From Bacteroidales bacterium (GTDB lineage: Bacteria > Bacteroidota > Bacteroidia > Bacteroidales > UBA932): 64,000 nt of DNA. Below, one piece after another: positions 15,910-25,661 of the stretch (its first letter is position 1; each line of letters opens with the position of its first letter). A model generated the notes under the pieces. It worked only from the letters and a program-made list of their open reading frames with translations. It was not told the DNA's origin and made no database searches. The stretch lies in assembly GCA_017557535.1 (NCBI GenBank), contig JAFYYM010000012.1, forward strand, positions 62,001 through 126,000. Direction: 5' to 3'. The translations under genes were made by a program, and so were the position numbers.

Positions 15910-18047
15910 GAAAAATATTGATTCTTCTAGCCGCCCTGGCATCGTCTGGTTGCGAAATGACCTTTGACTCCAAGACGCAGTCGAAGGATTGGCTCATTGA
16001 TGGGAGCTCTTTCGTCTCTAAGGTAGAACAGTCTTCAGACGGGAAGGATGTCACCATCACCAATGGCCTGGTCAGCAGGGTGTTCCGCATGACTCCCAAC
16101 CTCGCGACCACTAACATCTACAACAACATGACCGGCGAGTCGATGGTCCGCACCGCCTGCCCGGAGGGAACCGTGACGATCAACGGGAAGGATTACTCTC
16201 TCGGCGGTCTTGACGGCATCGAGGAATACGCCTATGTCAAACCAGAGTGGATCGATGGGTTTTCCGCCATCCCGAACTCATTCAAAGTCACCGGTTTCCG
16301 TGTGGAAGACCTCAAGAAAAGGATGGAGTGGAACCGCAAGCGCTGGGCCCTTGTCAAGGAGTGGGACCCTAAAGGAAAAGAATTGATATTCACCCTAGAG
16401 GGCCCGGAAGAGGTGAAAGGAGTCAAGGTCGAGCTCCATTATGAGATTTACGACGGAGCGCCGATCATAGGCAAATGGCTGGACGTTTTCAATGAGGGCG
16501 ATACCCCGATCAATCTTGACAAATTCACCCTTGAGGAGCTCCCTATCGTTGAATATGAGACCAATGTCGATCATATTCCAGCATCCCCAGAAGAGAGGAG
16601 TATCCACGTTGAGAGCGATTTCGCCCAGGTCTCCTGCGGCACCACATATTGGGAAACTGATCCCCGCTACACGACCCAGGTCAACTACGGTCTCCAAACC
16701 CCCTGCCTGCTCGTCTCAAGGCTGCCCTACGGCCCTGACGAGACCATCGTTCCCGGCGGGTCTTTCGAGTCCTACCGCAATTGGCTGATGCCGTACGATA
16801 GTGAGGACAGGGAACGAAAGGGCTTGGCTCTCAAGCGTTTCCGCACTACACTCGCCCCTTGGACCACAGAGAACCCGATATTCCTCCACTGCACCACGAC
16901 CAAGCCCGAGGAGCTTAAGATCGCCATCGACCAATGCGCCGAGACGGGCTACGAGATGGTGATCCTGAGCTTCGGCTCAGGCCTCAACATGGAGGACGAG
17001 AGCGAGGAGAACATCGCGAAATTCAAGGAATATGTCGACTACGCCCACTCCAAAGGTCTTGAGATCGGTGGCTACTCCTTGCTGGCGAGCCGCTGGATCA
17101 GCGACGACGTGGACATCATCAACCCGGAGACCGGGAAGCGCGGCGGCATGACATTCGGCAGTTCCCCTTGTTTGTCGAGCAAGTGGGGACATGAATATTT
17201 CCGTAAGATCAAGAGTTTCTTCGAGAGGACCGGGATGGACTTCTTTGAGCATGACGGCTCATATTCAGGAGACCCTTGCGCCTCCACTTCCCACGCCTTC
17301 CACAAGGGTCTGGAGGACTCCCAATGGAAACAGAGGAAAATGCTTGAGGACCTCTATAAGTGGATGAGGGCCAAGGACATATACTTGAACGTCCCGGATG
17401 ACGGCACCCTGCTGATCGGCTCTACAAAGGGTTTCATAGGCTACCGTGAGGTCAACTGGTCGCTCCCCAGGGACAGGCAGATCATCCTCGGCCGTCAGAA
17501 CATCTACGACGGCACTTGGAGAAAAGTTCCCACAGCGAGTTGGACCTTCACTCCCTTGGTTCAATACCATGGTGGCGGAGCTGCAGCCACACTGGAGCCT
17601 TTGGACGAGCATCTTGACGCTTACAAGGCCCATATGATCCAGAACTATGGCTCGGGAGTCCAGTCTTGTTACCGGGGATTCCGCCTCTACGACACCGAGC
17701 GTACAAAGGAGGCTGTGATCGAGGTGATCGATTGGTATAAAGCTCACCGGGACATCCTCTGCAGCGACCTCGTTCACCTTCGCCGGCCCGACGGTCGTGA
17801 CTGGGACGGAATCATGCATGTTAATCCTAGTCTTGAGGAAAAGGGGTTAGCTATGCTGTACAACCCCACTGGAGAGGACATCACCCGCACGATCAGCCTT
17901 CCTCTCTACTACACCGGCCTCGCTAAGAAGGCGATAATCTCCGAACGTGGCGGCAAGCCTTTCAAGGTCAGGCTCGACAGGGATTATAATGCCGAGGTCA
18001 CAGTCACCATTCCCGCCAACGGCTACACCTGGTTGGTTGTTAAATAG
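15906..18047 (+). CDS. GH-D-like (alpha-galactosidase-type) glycoside hydrolase lipoprotein
   Basis: A 713-aa lipoprotein (lipobox SSGCEM, Cys near residue 16). The N-terminal about 300 residues are a beta-sandwich as in GH36-type enzymes. The central part looks like a TIM barrel: LAPWTTENPIFLH, EMVILSFGSGLNMED, then TGMDFFEHDGSYSGDPC, whose Asp is the best nucleophile candidate, and later GFIGYREVNWSLPRDRQI. A C-terminal beta domain follows. This arrangement fits clan GH-D (GH27/31/36 relatives), but the exact family was not recognised. Start ATG overlaps the PLP gene stop (ATGA), and the GH29 gene follows after 57 nt. Likely acts on alpha-linked sugars in the periplasm or at the surface. 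Confidence 0.7.
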   Translation: MRKILILLAALASSGCEMTFDSKTQSKDWLIDGSSFVSKVEQSSDGKDVTITNGLVSRVFRMTPNLATTNIYNNMTGESMVRTACPEGTVTINGKDYSLGGLDGIEEYAYVKPEWIDGFSAIPNSFKVTGFRVEDLKKRMEWNRKRWALVKEWDPKGKELIFTLEGPEEVKGVKVELHYEIYDGAPIIGKWLDVFNEGDTPINLDKFTLEELPIVEYETNVDHIPASPEERSIHVESDFAQVSCGTTYWETDPRYTTQVNYGLQTPCLLVSRLPYGPDETIVPGGSFESYRNWLMPYDSEDRERKGLALKRFRTTLAPWTTENPIFLHCTTTKPEELKIAIDQCAETGYEMVILSFGSGLNMEDESEENIAKFKEYVDYAHSKGLEIGGYSLLASRWISDDVDIINPETGKRGGMTFGSSPCLSSKWGHEYFRKIKSFFERTGMDFFEHDGSYSGDPCASTSHAFHKGLEDSQWKQRKMLEDLYKWMRAKDIYLNVPDDGTLLIGSTKGFIGYREVNWSLPRDRQIILGRQNIYDGTWRKVPTASWTFTPLVQYHGGGAAATLEPLDEHLDAYKAHMIQNYGSGVQSCYRGFRLYDTERTKEAVIEVIDWYKAHRDILCSDLVHLRRPDGRDWDGIMHVNPSLEEKGLAMLYNPTGEDITRTISLPLYYTGLAKKAIISERGGKPFKVRLDRDYNAEVTVTIPANGYTWLVVK

Positions 18048-18104
18048 CTGACCTTTAATTTTTTACGGATAAAACGCAGCTTGATTTGCTGCCGCTATGA
18101 GACC

Positions 18105-19538
18105 ATGAGACAAGTATTCAGTCCTCTTTTGCCGGTAACCCTCGCCGTCCTCCTTCTCACGGCGTGCGGCAAGGTCTCCGCTCCTGAGCCTTATGGGCCA
18201 CTGCCCACTCCCCAGCAGGTTGAATGGCAGAAGATGGAGATGAACTTCCTTGTCTGCTTCGGGCCGAACACTTTCACCGGGATGGAATGGGGTCTCGGCA
18301 CCGAGGCAGAGGACATATTCAATCCCTCTGACCTTGATTGCGGACAATGGGCATCCATCGCCAAGGAAGCAGGATTCAAGGGCTTAATCATAGTCGCGAA
18401 GCATCACGACGGGTTCTGTCTCTGGCCGAATCCGGAGAGCACCCACACGGTGGTCAGCAGTCCTTGGAAAGACGGCAAGGGAGATATGCTGAAGGAACTC
18501 TCGGAGGCCTGTGCCGCAGAAGGATTGAAGTTCGGGGTATATATATCCCCATGGGACAGGAACGACCCCCATTACGGCACGCCCGAGTATAATGACGTAT
18601 ATGTCAAGACTTTGGAAAGTGCCTTGGACGGCCGCTACGGTGAGGTTTTCGAGGAATGGTTCGACGGTGCTTGTGGCGAAGGTCCTAACGGAAAAAGGCA
18701 GGTCTATGACTGGGACCGCTTCCACGACACAGTCTTGAAACACCAGCCTAAAGCCGTGATGTTCAGCGATGTCGGGCCAGGTTGCCGCTGGGTCGGAAAC
18801 GAGAGCGGAATCGCAGGAAGGACAAACTGGAGCGCCTTCTCCCCGGAAGGCTTCACAGCCGGTGCGGGCGCTCCCCCGGCAGATACTTTGCAGACCGGTA
18901 ATGTCCACGGAAACGCCTGGGTGCCAGCGGAAACCGATGTCCCGCTCCGTCCCGGTTGGTTCTGGAGGGAGAGTGAGAATGACAAGGTCAAATCCCTGCG
19001 GGATCTTGTGAATATCTATTACACCAGCGTGGGACGCAATTCCCTCTTGCTTCTCGGCATCGCTCCGGATGTCACTGGGCACATCCATCCTGCGGACTCC
19101 GCCCGGTTGCTGGAGTTCGGCGCCGCCTTAAGGGAGATATTCAAGAACGACCTCGCCAAGGGGGCGAAGGTCAAGGCGTCATCTTCCCGGGGTCGGGGCT
19201 TCGGGGCAGGAAATATCGTTGACGGGGAATATGACTCCTATTGGTCCACACCGGACGGTGTCACTGAGGCCACGCTCACCTTCGACCTTGGAACCGAGAA
19301 AACTTTCAACCGGATTCTCCTTCAGGAATATATTTCTTTAGGGCAAAGGATTAAGGCTTTCACCATCGAGGCCTTGTCTCCCGCCGGCGAATGGGAGGAG
19401 ATCGCCTCGGAGACCACCATCGGCTTCAAGAGGATCGTCCCCGTGGAGACCATCACCACTTCAAAGGTCAAAGTCAGCGTCGCATCCTACGCCCCACCCC
19501 TCCTCAACGGCTTCGGCCTCTTCCTGGATAATATCTAG
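18105..19538 (+). CDS. GH29 alpha-L-fucosidase lipoprotein with C-terminal F5/8-type domain
   Basis: A 477-aa lipoprotein; the start at 18105 gives a signal peptide ending LLLTACGK. The GH29 catalytic barrel shows NFLVCFGPNTF, LIIVAKHHDGFCLWP (HHDGF is diagnostic), FGVYISPWDR and EEWFDGACG, with D187 as the retaining nucleophile. The C-terminal about 130 residues (KVKASSSRGRGFGAGNIVDG, DSYWSTPDG) are a discoidin-like F5/8-type C or CBM32-like domain. The short body fits the GH29-B subgroup that prefers alpha-1,3/1,4-linked fucose. It releases fucose from host or plant glycans outside the cytoplasm. It lies in one cluster with a second GH29 domain fused to an oxidoreductase immediately downstream. 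Confidence 0.9.
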   Translation: MRQVFSPLLPVTLAVLLLTACGKVSAPEPYGPLPTPQQVEWQKMEMNFLVCFGPNTFTGMEWGLGTEAEDIFNPSDLDCGQWASIAKEAGFKGLIIVAKHHDGFCLWPNPESTHTVVSSPWKDGKGDMLKELSEACAAEGLKFGVYISPWDRNDPHYGTPEYNDVYVKTLESALDGRYGEVFEEWFDGACGEGPNGKRQVYDWDRFHDTVLKHQPKAVMFSDVGPGCRWVGNESGIAGRTNWSAFSPEGFTAGAGAPPADTLQTGNVHGNAWVPAETDVPLRPGWFWRESENDKVKSLRDLVNIYYTSVGRNSLLLLGIAPDVTGHIHPADSARLLEFGAALREIFKNDLAKGAKVKASSSRGRGFGAGNIVDGEYDSYWSTPDGVTEATLTFDLGTEKTFNRILLQEYISLGQRIKAFTIEALSPAGEWEEIASETTIGFKRIVPVETITTSKVKVSVASYAPPLLNGFGLFLDNI

Positions 19539-19614
19539 CTTTCTGAGGGTTATGAGGGATTGCATATTTCTGAGGAAATCTATATATTCACGACTGACAA
19601 ATCCTTTACAGACA

Positions 19615-22600
19615 ATGAGATTACCACGCTTGATCGTATTGGCGGCGCTGCTGCTTCCGCTATCCCTTCCCGCACAGTCCATATTCCTTGAGGCGGAAGG
19701 GTTCTCCGAACTCGGAGGCTGGACGAATGACAATCAATCCATGATGCAGATGGGGTCGCCCTACATCATCGCCCATGGCATGGGACGGCCGGTAACTGAT
19801 GCCTCGACCAGCTTCAACGCCCCTTCCGAAGGGACTTACCACCTCTGGGTACGTACCCGCGACTGGACCAGGACATGGGGCCGAACCGAGAGTCCGGGAC
19901 GCTTCCAGGTGATCATCAACGGAAAGCCTTCCGAAGCCGTATTCGGCACAGAATCAGAGGAATGGGCATGGCAGGACGGAGGTACGGTAGAGCTGGCAAA
20001 AGGCGGAAACACTATAGCCCTCCACGACCTTACCGGCTTTGAGGGGCGCTGCGACGCCATCTATCTGACCAAGGACATCGACGCCCCGGCTCCGGATCCC
20101 GATGCCGCCTTCAGGCGTAAGGCGCTGGGAATAAAGAAGCCGCTGAAAGCGGGCAAATATGACTTCGTTGTCGTCGGAGGAGGTATTGCCGGAATATGCG
20201 CTGCCATCACGGCGGCCCGTCTTGGCTGCAAGGTGGCCCTGGTTCAGAATCGTCCCGTGCTGGGAGGAAACAACTCCTCCGAGATCAGGGTCGGCTTGTC
20301 CGGACTGATTTACAAGGAACCATATCCGAATCTCGGACGCCTTATGGATGAGATCGGGGGGATCGGCCACTGGACCAACTACGAGGCGCAGAGGAATCCC
20401 GACACCCCGAGGAGCAAGCACATACTGGATGTCTTGAAGAAGCATCCGGAAAAGATGACACACAACGCAGGTCCTGCTTCCAATTATGAGGATGACAAGA
20501 AGCTGGAAGCTATTCTGAATGAACCGAATATCACCTTGTTCCTAAGCAAGCAGGCCATCTCCGCCAAAACCCGTGGCGGGAAGATCCGTTCGATAGTCGC
20601 CAAAGACATATTCACGAGTGAGGAGATCCTCCTGAAGGGCCGCCTGTTCGCCGATTGCACCGGTGATGCCAACCTTGGTTTCATGGCCGGTGCCGACTAT
20701 AGGATGGGTCGGGAGAGCAAGGCCGAGACAGGAGAGACCCAGGCGCCGGACGAGGCTGACATGCTGACCATGGGCACCTCTGTCCAGTGGTTCGCCTCAG
20801 ACTGTCCGGAAGACAAGTTCCCCGAGTGCCCTTGGGCGATCCAGTTCACCAACTCGACTTGCATCCCGATCGTCCATGGAGAATGGGACTGGGAGACCGG
20901 TCTCGGAAGGAATCAGGTGGAGGAGATTGAGCGCATCAGGGATCATGGCCTCAGGGCGGTCTATGGCAACTGGGCGTATCTTAAGAATAGTCCTGATTTT
21001 AAGGAACAATTTGAGAATAAACGGCTTGAGTGGGTAGCTTGCATCGGTGGGAAGCGTGAGTCACGCCGCCTGATGGGAGATGTGATTCTTAAGGAGCAGG
21101 ACATCACAGGCAATGTCGAGTACGATGATGCCTCCTTCACCGCGACCTGGGGAATGGACCTTCACTATCCGAAGCCGGAGCCGGGGATGGAAGGAGAGGA
21201 ACCTTTCCGGGCCACCAGCATCACCAAGCGGCATAACGAGTATGCCGTTCCCTACAGGTGCCTGTATTCCAGGAATATTGATAACCTGATGATGGCAGGG
21301 CGTGACATAAGTGTGACCCATGCCGCACTCGGCACGATCAGGGTTATGCGTACCGGCGGAATGATGGGTGAGGTCGTCGGCATGGCCGCATCCATCTGCA
21401 AGTCTCGCAGGTGCTCCCCGAGGGGTGTCTATCAGAAGTATCTCGATGAGCTTAAAGCGCTTATGACTGCGGGAGTGCCTGACACCCACATCGTGCGCCC
21501 TAACAAGATCCAGCAAGACTGGGCCGATGCGGAAATCGGTGTGCTGATCCACTTCGACATGCAGGTTTATGTCCCTGAATACAACTGGAGGAATTATGGC
21601 TCACATCCTGATGCCAGCGTATTCAATCCCACCGAACTCGACACCGACCAATGGTTGGAGACCGCCTCGAAGCTTGGGGCGAAGTACGCCGTACTGGTGG
21701 CTAAACACGGCAGCGGGTTCAGCCTATGGCCGACTGAAGCACACGATTATAGCGTCAAGAACTGCCCATGGAAAGACGGCAAGGGCGACATCGTGGCCGA
21801 TTTCGTGGCCTCTTGCAAGAAATACGGGATCAAACCCGGAATCTATGCCAACACCAATGCGAACGGTTATCTCCACACCGACAGGGGAATAACCAAGGAA
21901 GGTGGACCTGTCTCTCAGGTTGAATATAACGCAGTGGTGGCAAAGCAGTTGACCGAGTTGTGGAGCAACTACGGAGAGCTTTTCGAGATCTGGTTCGACG
22001 GCGGAGTGCTGACTCCAAAAGAAGGTGGTGCGGATGTGCTGCCCCTTGTCCAGAAACTGCAGCCGAACGCCATAGCTTTCCAAGGACCTTACGGCCATGA
22101 AAATCTCATCCGCTGGGTCGGAAATGAGCTCGGAACAGCTCCTGATCCTTGCTGGGCGACAGCCGACTCAACGACCAACTCAGACGGAGTGCTTGTAGTG
22201 GACGGCCTCAACGGCAGGCCTGACGCCCCGTTCTGGTGCCCTGGAGAGTCGGATTTCACGCTCCGCAGGCAGAGCTCATTCGGAGGAGGCTGGATGTGGC
22301 GTGAAGGAGAGGATGACATGGTGTATTCCCTTGATGAGCTCATGGAGAAATACGAGACAAGCGTAGGGCGCAACACAAACATGCTTCTTGGACTCGTGAT
22401 TGACCGACGGGGCTTGATTCCCGACGCCGATGTCAAGTTGGTCGAGGAATATGGCGAAGCGATTCGCAAGAACTATGGAACTCCGTTTGCCGAGACTAAG
22501 GGCAAAGGCTCCAAAGTGATTTTGAGCCTTCCTTCTTCAACGGTCGTCGACCGTGTCATTATTCAGGAGGATATCTCTGAAGGTGAGCGGGTTCTGGTAT

Positions 22601-22776
22601 GGCATCTGGAGGGTGTCAAGCCAGATGGCTCCACTGTTGAGCTCTGCGCAGGAACCAACATCGGTCACAAGCGTATCGCCCGCTTCGATCCCGTCGAAGT
22701 CTCCTCCTTACAGCTTGTCATCGACAGTTATAAAGACGAACCTCTCATCAAGGAATTCGCCGTTTTTCAGAAGTAA
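19615..22776 (+). CDS. FAD-dependent oxidoreductase fused to a GH29-type domain
   Basis: A 1053-aa exported protein (signal peptide MRLPRLIVLAALLLPLSLPA; the start at 19615 was chosen for it). In order: a beta-sandwich of CBM type (about 20-165, starting SIFLEAEGF), an FAD-dependent oxidoreductase of the FAD_oxidored family (about 175-620; VVVGGGIAGICAA nucleotide-binding loop near 184, NRPVLGGNNSSEIRVG, NLMMAGRDISVTH), a GH29 barrel (about 625-940; VLVAKHGSGFSLWP, PGIYANTN, EIWFDGG with D795 as nucleophile) and a C-terminal F5/8-like sandwich. In the second barrel HHDGF is altered to KHGSGF. The gene follows the stand-alone GH29 by 76 nt. Oxidation and cleavage of one sugar by one protein is an inference from architecture. 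Confidence 0.88.
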   Translation: MRLPRLIVLAALLLPLSLPAQSIFLEAEGFSELGGWTNDNQSMMQMGSPYIIAHGMGRPVTDASTSFNAPSEGTYHLWVRTRDWTRTWGRTESPGRFQVIINGKPSEAVFGTESEEWAWQDGGTVELAKGGNTIALHDLTGFEGRCDAIYLTKDIDAPAPDPDAAFRRKALGIKKPLKAGKYDFVVVGGGIAGICAAITAARLGCKVALVQNRPVLGGNNSSEIRVGLSGLIYKEPYPNLGRLMDEIGGIGHWTNYEAQRNPDTPRSKHILDVLKKHPEKMTHNAGPASNYEDDKKLEAILNEPNITLFLSKQAISAKTRGGKIRSIVAKDIFTSEEILLKGRLFADCTGDANLGFMAGADYRMGRESKAETGETQAPDEADMLTMGTSVQWFASDCPEDKFPECPWAIQFTNSTCIPIVHGEWDWETGLGRNQVEEIERIRDHGLRAVYGNWAYLKNSPDFKEQFENKRLEWVACIGGKRESRRLMGDVILKEQDITGNVEYDDASFTATWGMDLHYPKPEPGMEGEEPFRATSITKRHNEYAVPYRCLYSRNIDNLMMAGRDISVTHAALGTIRVMRTGGMMGEVVGMAASICKSRRCSPRGVYQKYLDELKALMTAGVPDTHIVRPNKIQQDWADAEIGVLIHFDMQVYVPEYNWRNYGSHPDASVFNPTELDTDQWLETASKLGAKYAVLVAKHGSGFSLWPTEAHDYSVKNCPWKDGKGDIVADFVASCKKYGIKPGIYANTNANGYLHTDRGITKEGGPVSQVEYNAVVAKQLTELWSNYGELFEIWFDGGVLTPKEGGADVLPLVQKLQPNAIAFQGPYGHENLIRWVGNELGTAPDPCWATADSTTNSDGVLVVDGLNGRPDAPFWCPGESDFTLRRQSSFGGGWMWREGEDDMVYSLDELMEKYETSVGRNTNMLLGLVIDRRGLIPDADVKLVEEYGEAIRKNYGTPFAETKGKGSKVILSLPSSTVVDRVIIQEDISEGERVLVWHLEGVKPDGSTVELCAGTNIGHKRIARFDPVEVSSLQLVIDSYKDEPLIKEFAVFQK

Positions 22777-22797
22777 TTGAGACTGAGTAATATACGG

Positions 22798-22830
22798 AAA
22801 GATGGGTGGAATTATTTTCCACCCATCTTT
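22798..22830. terminator. Bidirectional rho-independent terminator
   Basis: A perfect 14-bp stem (AAAGATGGGTGGAA with its complement) and a 5-nt loop, ending in a T run on the right and an A run on the left. It sits between the convergent FAD-GH29 and aspS genes and can serve both. Confidence 0.88.
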
Positions 22831-22871
22831 TCATAAAGTGTTTTTAATCAAGTATTTCCGAAAAACGGCTT

Positions 22872-24644
22872 CTACTCCGCAAGCGGGCGGATGTCGATGC
22901 CGAGCTCGTCAAGCTGAATCTGGTCGATCTGGGACGGGGAGTCGATCATCACATCGCGGCCCTGGTTGTTCTTCGGGAAGGCGATGAAGTCACGAATGCT
23001 CTCCTTGCCGGCGAACAGGGTGCAGACCCTGTCGAATCCGAAGGCCAGTCCTCCGTGAGGCGGAGCTCCATACTGGAAGGCGTGGATGATGAAGCCGAAC
23101 TTATATTCAGCCTCCTCAGGGCCTATTCCGAGAACCTCGAACATCCTCTTCTGGACATCCGCATTGTGAATCCTGATCGATCCGCCACCGAGTTCATTAC
23201 CGTTCAGCACGAAGTCGTAAGCGTTGGCGCAAACCCTTTCTAGATCCTCTTTCTTGTCGGAATAGAAGAGATCCATGTGCTCGGGTTTCGGGGCGGTGAA
23301 AGGATGGTGCATGGCGTAGAAACGGCCGTCCTCCTCGCTCCACTCGAGCAGCGGGAAGTCCACAATCCAAAGCGGCGCGAACACCTTGGGATCCCTGAAG
23401 CCAAGCCTGCCACCCATCTCAAGACGGAGGACTCCCAGCATGTTCTGGACTTTGCGCTTCTCCGGACCACTCATCACGAACACGATGTCGCCGGTCTTCG
23501 CCTCGACAGCCTCAGCTATAGCCTGAAGCTGCTCGGGAGTGTAGAATTTATCAATAGATGACTTGACAGTGCCGTCAGCGTTCAACTTGATGTAGATCAA
23601 GCCCTTGGCGCCAACCTGAGGTCTCTTGACCCACTCGGTGATCTCGTCAATCTGCTTGCGGGTATATTCAGCGCCGCCGGGAACGGCGATCGCACCGACA
23701 TAGGCCGCATCATCGAGGACGGAGAATCCGTTGCCCTTGACTATATCCGTGATCTCGTGGATGGTCATCCCGAAACGCACGTCAGGCTTGTCGGAGCCGT
23801 ATTTATCCATGGCATCGTACCAGCTCATTCTCGGGAGCGGGTCGGGGACGTCCACATTCAAGACATTCTTGAAGAGGGTACGCATCATGCCTTCGAACAT
23901 ATTCAAGACATCCTCTTGCTCCACGAAGCTCATCTCGCAGTCAATCTGGGTGAACTCCGGCTGGCGGTCAGCCCTGAGGTCCTCGTCCCTGAAGCAGCGG
24001 ACAATCTGGAAATATCTGTCATAGCCGGCGACCATCAGCAGCTGCTTGAAGGTCTGCGGAGACTGCGGAAGGGCGTAGAACTGGCCTTGGTTCATCCTGG
24101 AAGGAACCACGAAGTCGCGGGCCCCCTCAGGAGTGGACTTGATGAGATAAGGAGTCTCAATCTCCATGAAGTTCTTGGAATCGAGATAGTTCCGCACTTC
24201 ATGAGCCAGCCTGTGACGCAGCGCCAAAGCCTGCTGCAGGGGGTTCCTTCGGAGATCAAGATACCTGTACTTGGCTCTGATATCCTCGCCTCCATCGCTC
24301 TCATCCTCGATGGTGAAGGGCGGAGTCACGGATTTGTTGAGAATATTGATGGACTCAAGTTTGATCTCGATGTCGCCGGTGGGCATCTTGGGGTTTTTGC
24401 TCTGGCGCTCCAGAACTTCTCCGACAACCTGGATCACGAACTCTCTTCCGAGGGAGGTGGCGGTCTCGACAAGGGCCGGATCAGCGTCGGCCTCTACCAC
24501 CAGCTGGGTGATGCCATAACGGTCGCGGAGGTCTATAAAAGTCATTCCTCCGAGTTTCCTCGACCTCTGAACCCAACCGGCCAAGGTCACTTTCTGTCCT
24601 ACGTTGGCGATACGAAGCTCGCCGCAAGTGTGGTCTCTGTACAT
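22872..24644 (-). CDS. aspS: Aspartyl-tRNA synthetase
   Basis: A 590-aa class II synthetase that charges tRNA-Asp in the cytoplasm. The N-terminal OB fold ([38 protein letters not shown]) binds the anticodon. Class II motif 2 appears as [18 protein letters not shown] and motif 3 as GLAFGFDRV near the C-terminus. A GAD insertion domain lies between (about 300-410), as in the bacterial type. Length is normal. The gene stands alone, leftward, with a TAAATTTG box about 30 nt before the ATG, and ends at a strong shared terminator. Confidence 0.97.
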   Translation of the reverse strand: MYRDHTCGELRIANVGQKVTLAGWVQRSRKLGGMTFIDLRDRYGITQLVVEADADPALVETATSLGREFVIQVVGEVLERQSKNPKMPTGDIEIKLESINILNKSVTPPFTIEDESDGGEDIRAKYRYLDLRRNPLQQALALRHRLAHEVRNYLDSKNFMEIETPYLIKSTPEGARDFVVPSRMNQGQFYALPQSPQTFKQLLMVAGYDRYFQIVRCFRDEDLRADRQPEFTQIDCEMSFVEQEDVLNMFEGMMRTLFKNVLNVDVPDPLPRMSWYDAMDKYGSDKPDVRFGMTIHEITDIVKGNGFSVLDDAAYVGAIAVPGGAEYTRKQIDEITEWVKRPQVGAKGLIYIKLNADGTVKSSIDKFYTPEQLQAIAEAVEAKTGDIVFVMSGPEKRKVQNMLGVLRLEMGGRLGFRDPKVFAPLWIVDFPLLEWSEEDGRFYAMHHPFTAPKPEHMDLFYSDKKEDLERVCANAYDFVLNGNELGGGSIRIHNADVQKRMFEVLGIGPEEAEYKFGFIIHAFQYGAPPHGGLAFGFDRVCTLFAGKESIRDFIAFPKNNQGRDVMIDSPSQIDQIQLDELGIDIRPLAE

Positions 24645-24674
24645 ATTGTTTTTGTTAATATTCTAACAAGTCTG

Positions 24675-24682
24675 CAAATTTA
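24675..24682 (-). promoter_or_regulatory. -7 box of aspS
   Basis: Leftward TAAATTTG, a full TAnnTTTG match, 30 nt before the aspS start. Confidence 0.65.
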
Positions 24683-24718
24683 GCGATTTATGTCCAACTT
24701 TGATAGAAGAAAATGAGT

Positions 24719-24726
24719 TATCTTTG
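24719..24726 (+). promoter_or_regulatory. -7 box of rsmA/ksgA
   Basis: TATCTTTG ends 5 nt before the ATG at 24732, with TTTG at 24699-24702 as a possible -33 box at a shorter than usual spacing. Transcripts would begin at or next to the start codon. The box also rules out the GTG at 24726 as start. Confidence 0.65.
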
Positions 24727-24731
24727 TGTCT

Positions 24732-25661
24732 ATGGAAGTTAGAGCGAAGAAAGCCCTTGGGCAGCATTTCTTGACAGACCAGGATATCGCCCGCAGAATC
24801 GTCGGTGCCCTGCAGGGCTCCCCTGTCCTTGAGGTCGGCCCCGGCATGGGGGTCCTAACCCAGTATCTCATCCCCAGTCTGGCCGGCCAGGCGCCCGAGC
24901 CCGGCCGCATTCATTCTCGCTTCGCTGCGGCTGAGTGCGGCCTAAGCTCGGCGCCTGCTCCGGCCACTCAGCTAAAGGCCGTCGAGATCGACAAGGAGAG
25001 TGTGGCGTATTTGAAGAAGCATTTTCCGGAGCTGGGAGACGGACTGATTGAGGGGGATTTCCTTAAGATGGATCTCGGGAGCCTGTTCCCGGGCCAGTTC
25101 TCGATAATCGGCAACTTCCCGTACAACATCTCCTCACAGATATTCTTCAAGATAATCGATAACAGGGACCTCGTACCCGAGGTGGTCTGCATGGTGCAGA
25201 AAGAGGTGGCTGAGCGGATCGCCGAGAAGCCCGGCACAAAGACCTACGGCATCCTGTCCGTATTCCTCCAGGCCTGGTACGACATTGAATATCTCTTCAC
25301 TGTGGGTTCCGGGGCTTTCAATCCCCCGCCTAAGGTCCAGTCCGCGGTTATCCGCCTGACCCGGAATTCCCGCACCTCGCTGCGCTGCGACGAGAAGCTG
25401 TTCCGCTCTGTCGTCAAGACCGCCTTCGGCCAGAGGCGCAAGACCCTGCGCAACTCGCTGAAGCCGCTTATCCAGAAGGCCGGAGCGCTGTCCGGGCCCG
25501 GCCGCGTCCATTCTCGCTCCGCTGCGGCTGAGTGCGGCCTAAGCCCGGCAGCCGCCCCGGCGTCCGCAGCTGAAGCGCCAGTGCTTGACCTTCGGCCCGA
25601 GCGTCTCAGCGTCGAGGACTTCATCGCCCTGACGCTACTTATATTCCCGCCAAACGGCTGA
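24732..25661 (+). CDS. rsmA: 16S rRNA (adenine-N6,N6)-dimethyltransferase with two in-frame insertions
   Basis: A 309-aa RsmA/KsgA, which dimethylates two adjacent adenines in the 3' helix of 16S rRNA using S-adenosylmethionine. The N-terminus (KKALGQHFLTD), SAM motif LEVGPGMG (33-40), VEID (84-87) and the catalytic NFPYNISS motif are intact. It is about 40-50 residues longer than usual because of two insertions: about residues 49-80 between motif I and VEID, and about 252-285 in the C-terminal domain. Both contain HSR-F/S-AAAECGLS and derive from the same 53-bp repeat. Both fall in predicted surface loops, so activity may remain. The gene overlaps the convergent lipoprotein gene by 23 bp. 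Also known as ksgA. Confidence 0.95.
   Translation: MEVRAKKALGQHFLTDQDIARRIVGALQGSPVLEVGPGMGVLTQYLIPSLAGQAPEPGRIHSRFAAAECGLSSAPAPATQLKAVEIDKESVAYLKKHFPELGDGLIEGDFLKMDLGSLFPGQFSIIGNFPYNISSQIFFKIIDNRDLVPEVVCMVQKEVAERIAEKPGTKTYGILSVFLQAWYDIEYLFTVGSGAFNPPPKVQSAVIRLTRNSRTSLRCDEKLFRSVVKTAFGQRRKTLRNSLKPLIQKAGALSGPGRVHSRSAAAECGLSPAAAPASAAEAPVLDLRPERLSVEDFIALTLLIFPPNG
24899..24951 (+). repeat. Protein-coding palindromic repeat in rsmA, copy 1
   Basis: 53 bp matching 25496-25548 at 49 positions, in the same reading frame (codes PGRIHSRFAAAECGLS). It is embedded in a longer imperfect palindrome: CTGGCCGG..CAGGCGCC..GAGC before it mirrors GCTCGGCGCCTGCTCCGGCCA after it (about 24878-24966). Confidence 0.88.
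25496..25548 (+). repeat. Protein-coding palindromic repeat in rsmA, copy 2
   Basis: Second copy of the 53-bp element, coding PGRVHSRSAAAECGLS, flanked by complementary CCGGGC/GCCCGG ends and followed by an Ala/Pro-rich segment. Confidence 0.88.

Noticed and set aside
23757..24683. A 308-codon open frame on the + strand opposite aspS
   Set aside because: It is the antisense shadow of aspS, a full-length conserved gene; the translation shows no family signature and no promoter of its own.
24726..24731. GTG at 24726 as rsmA start
   Set aside because: It overlaps the promoter box; the next ATG gives the usual N-terminus.
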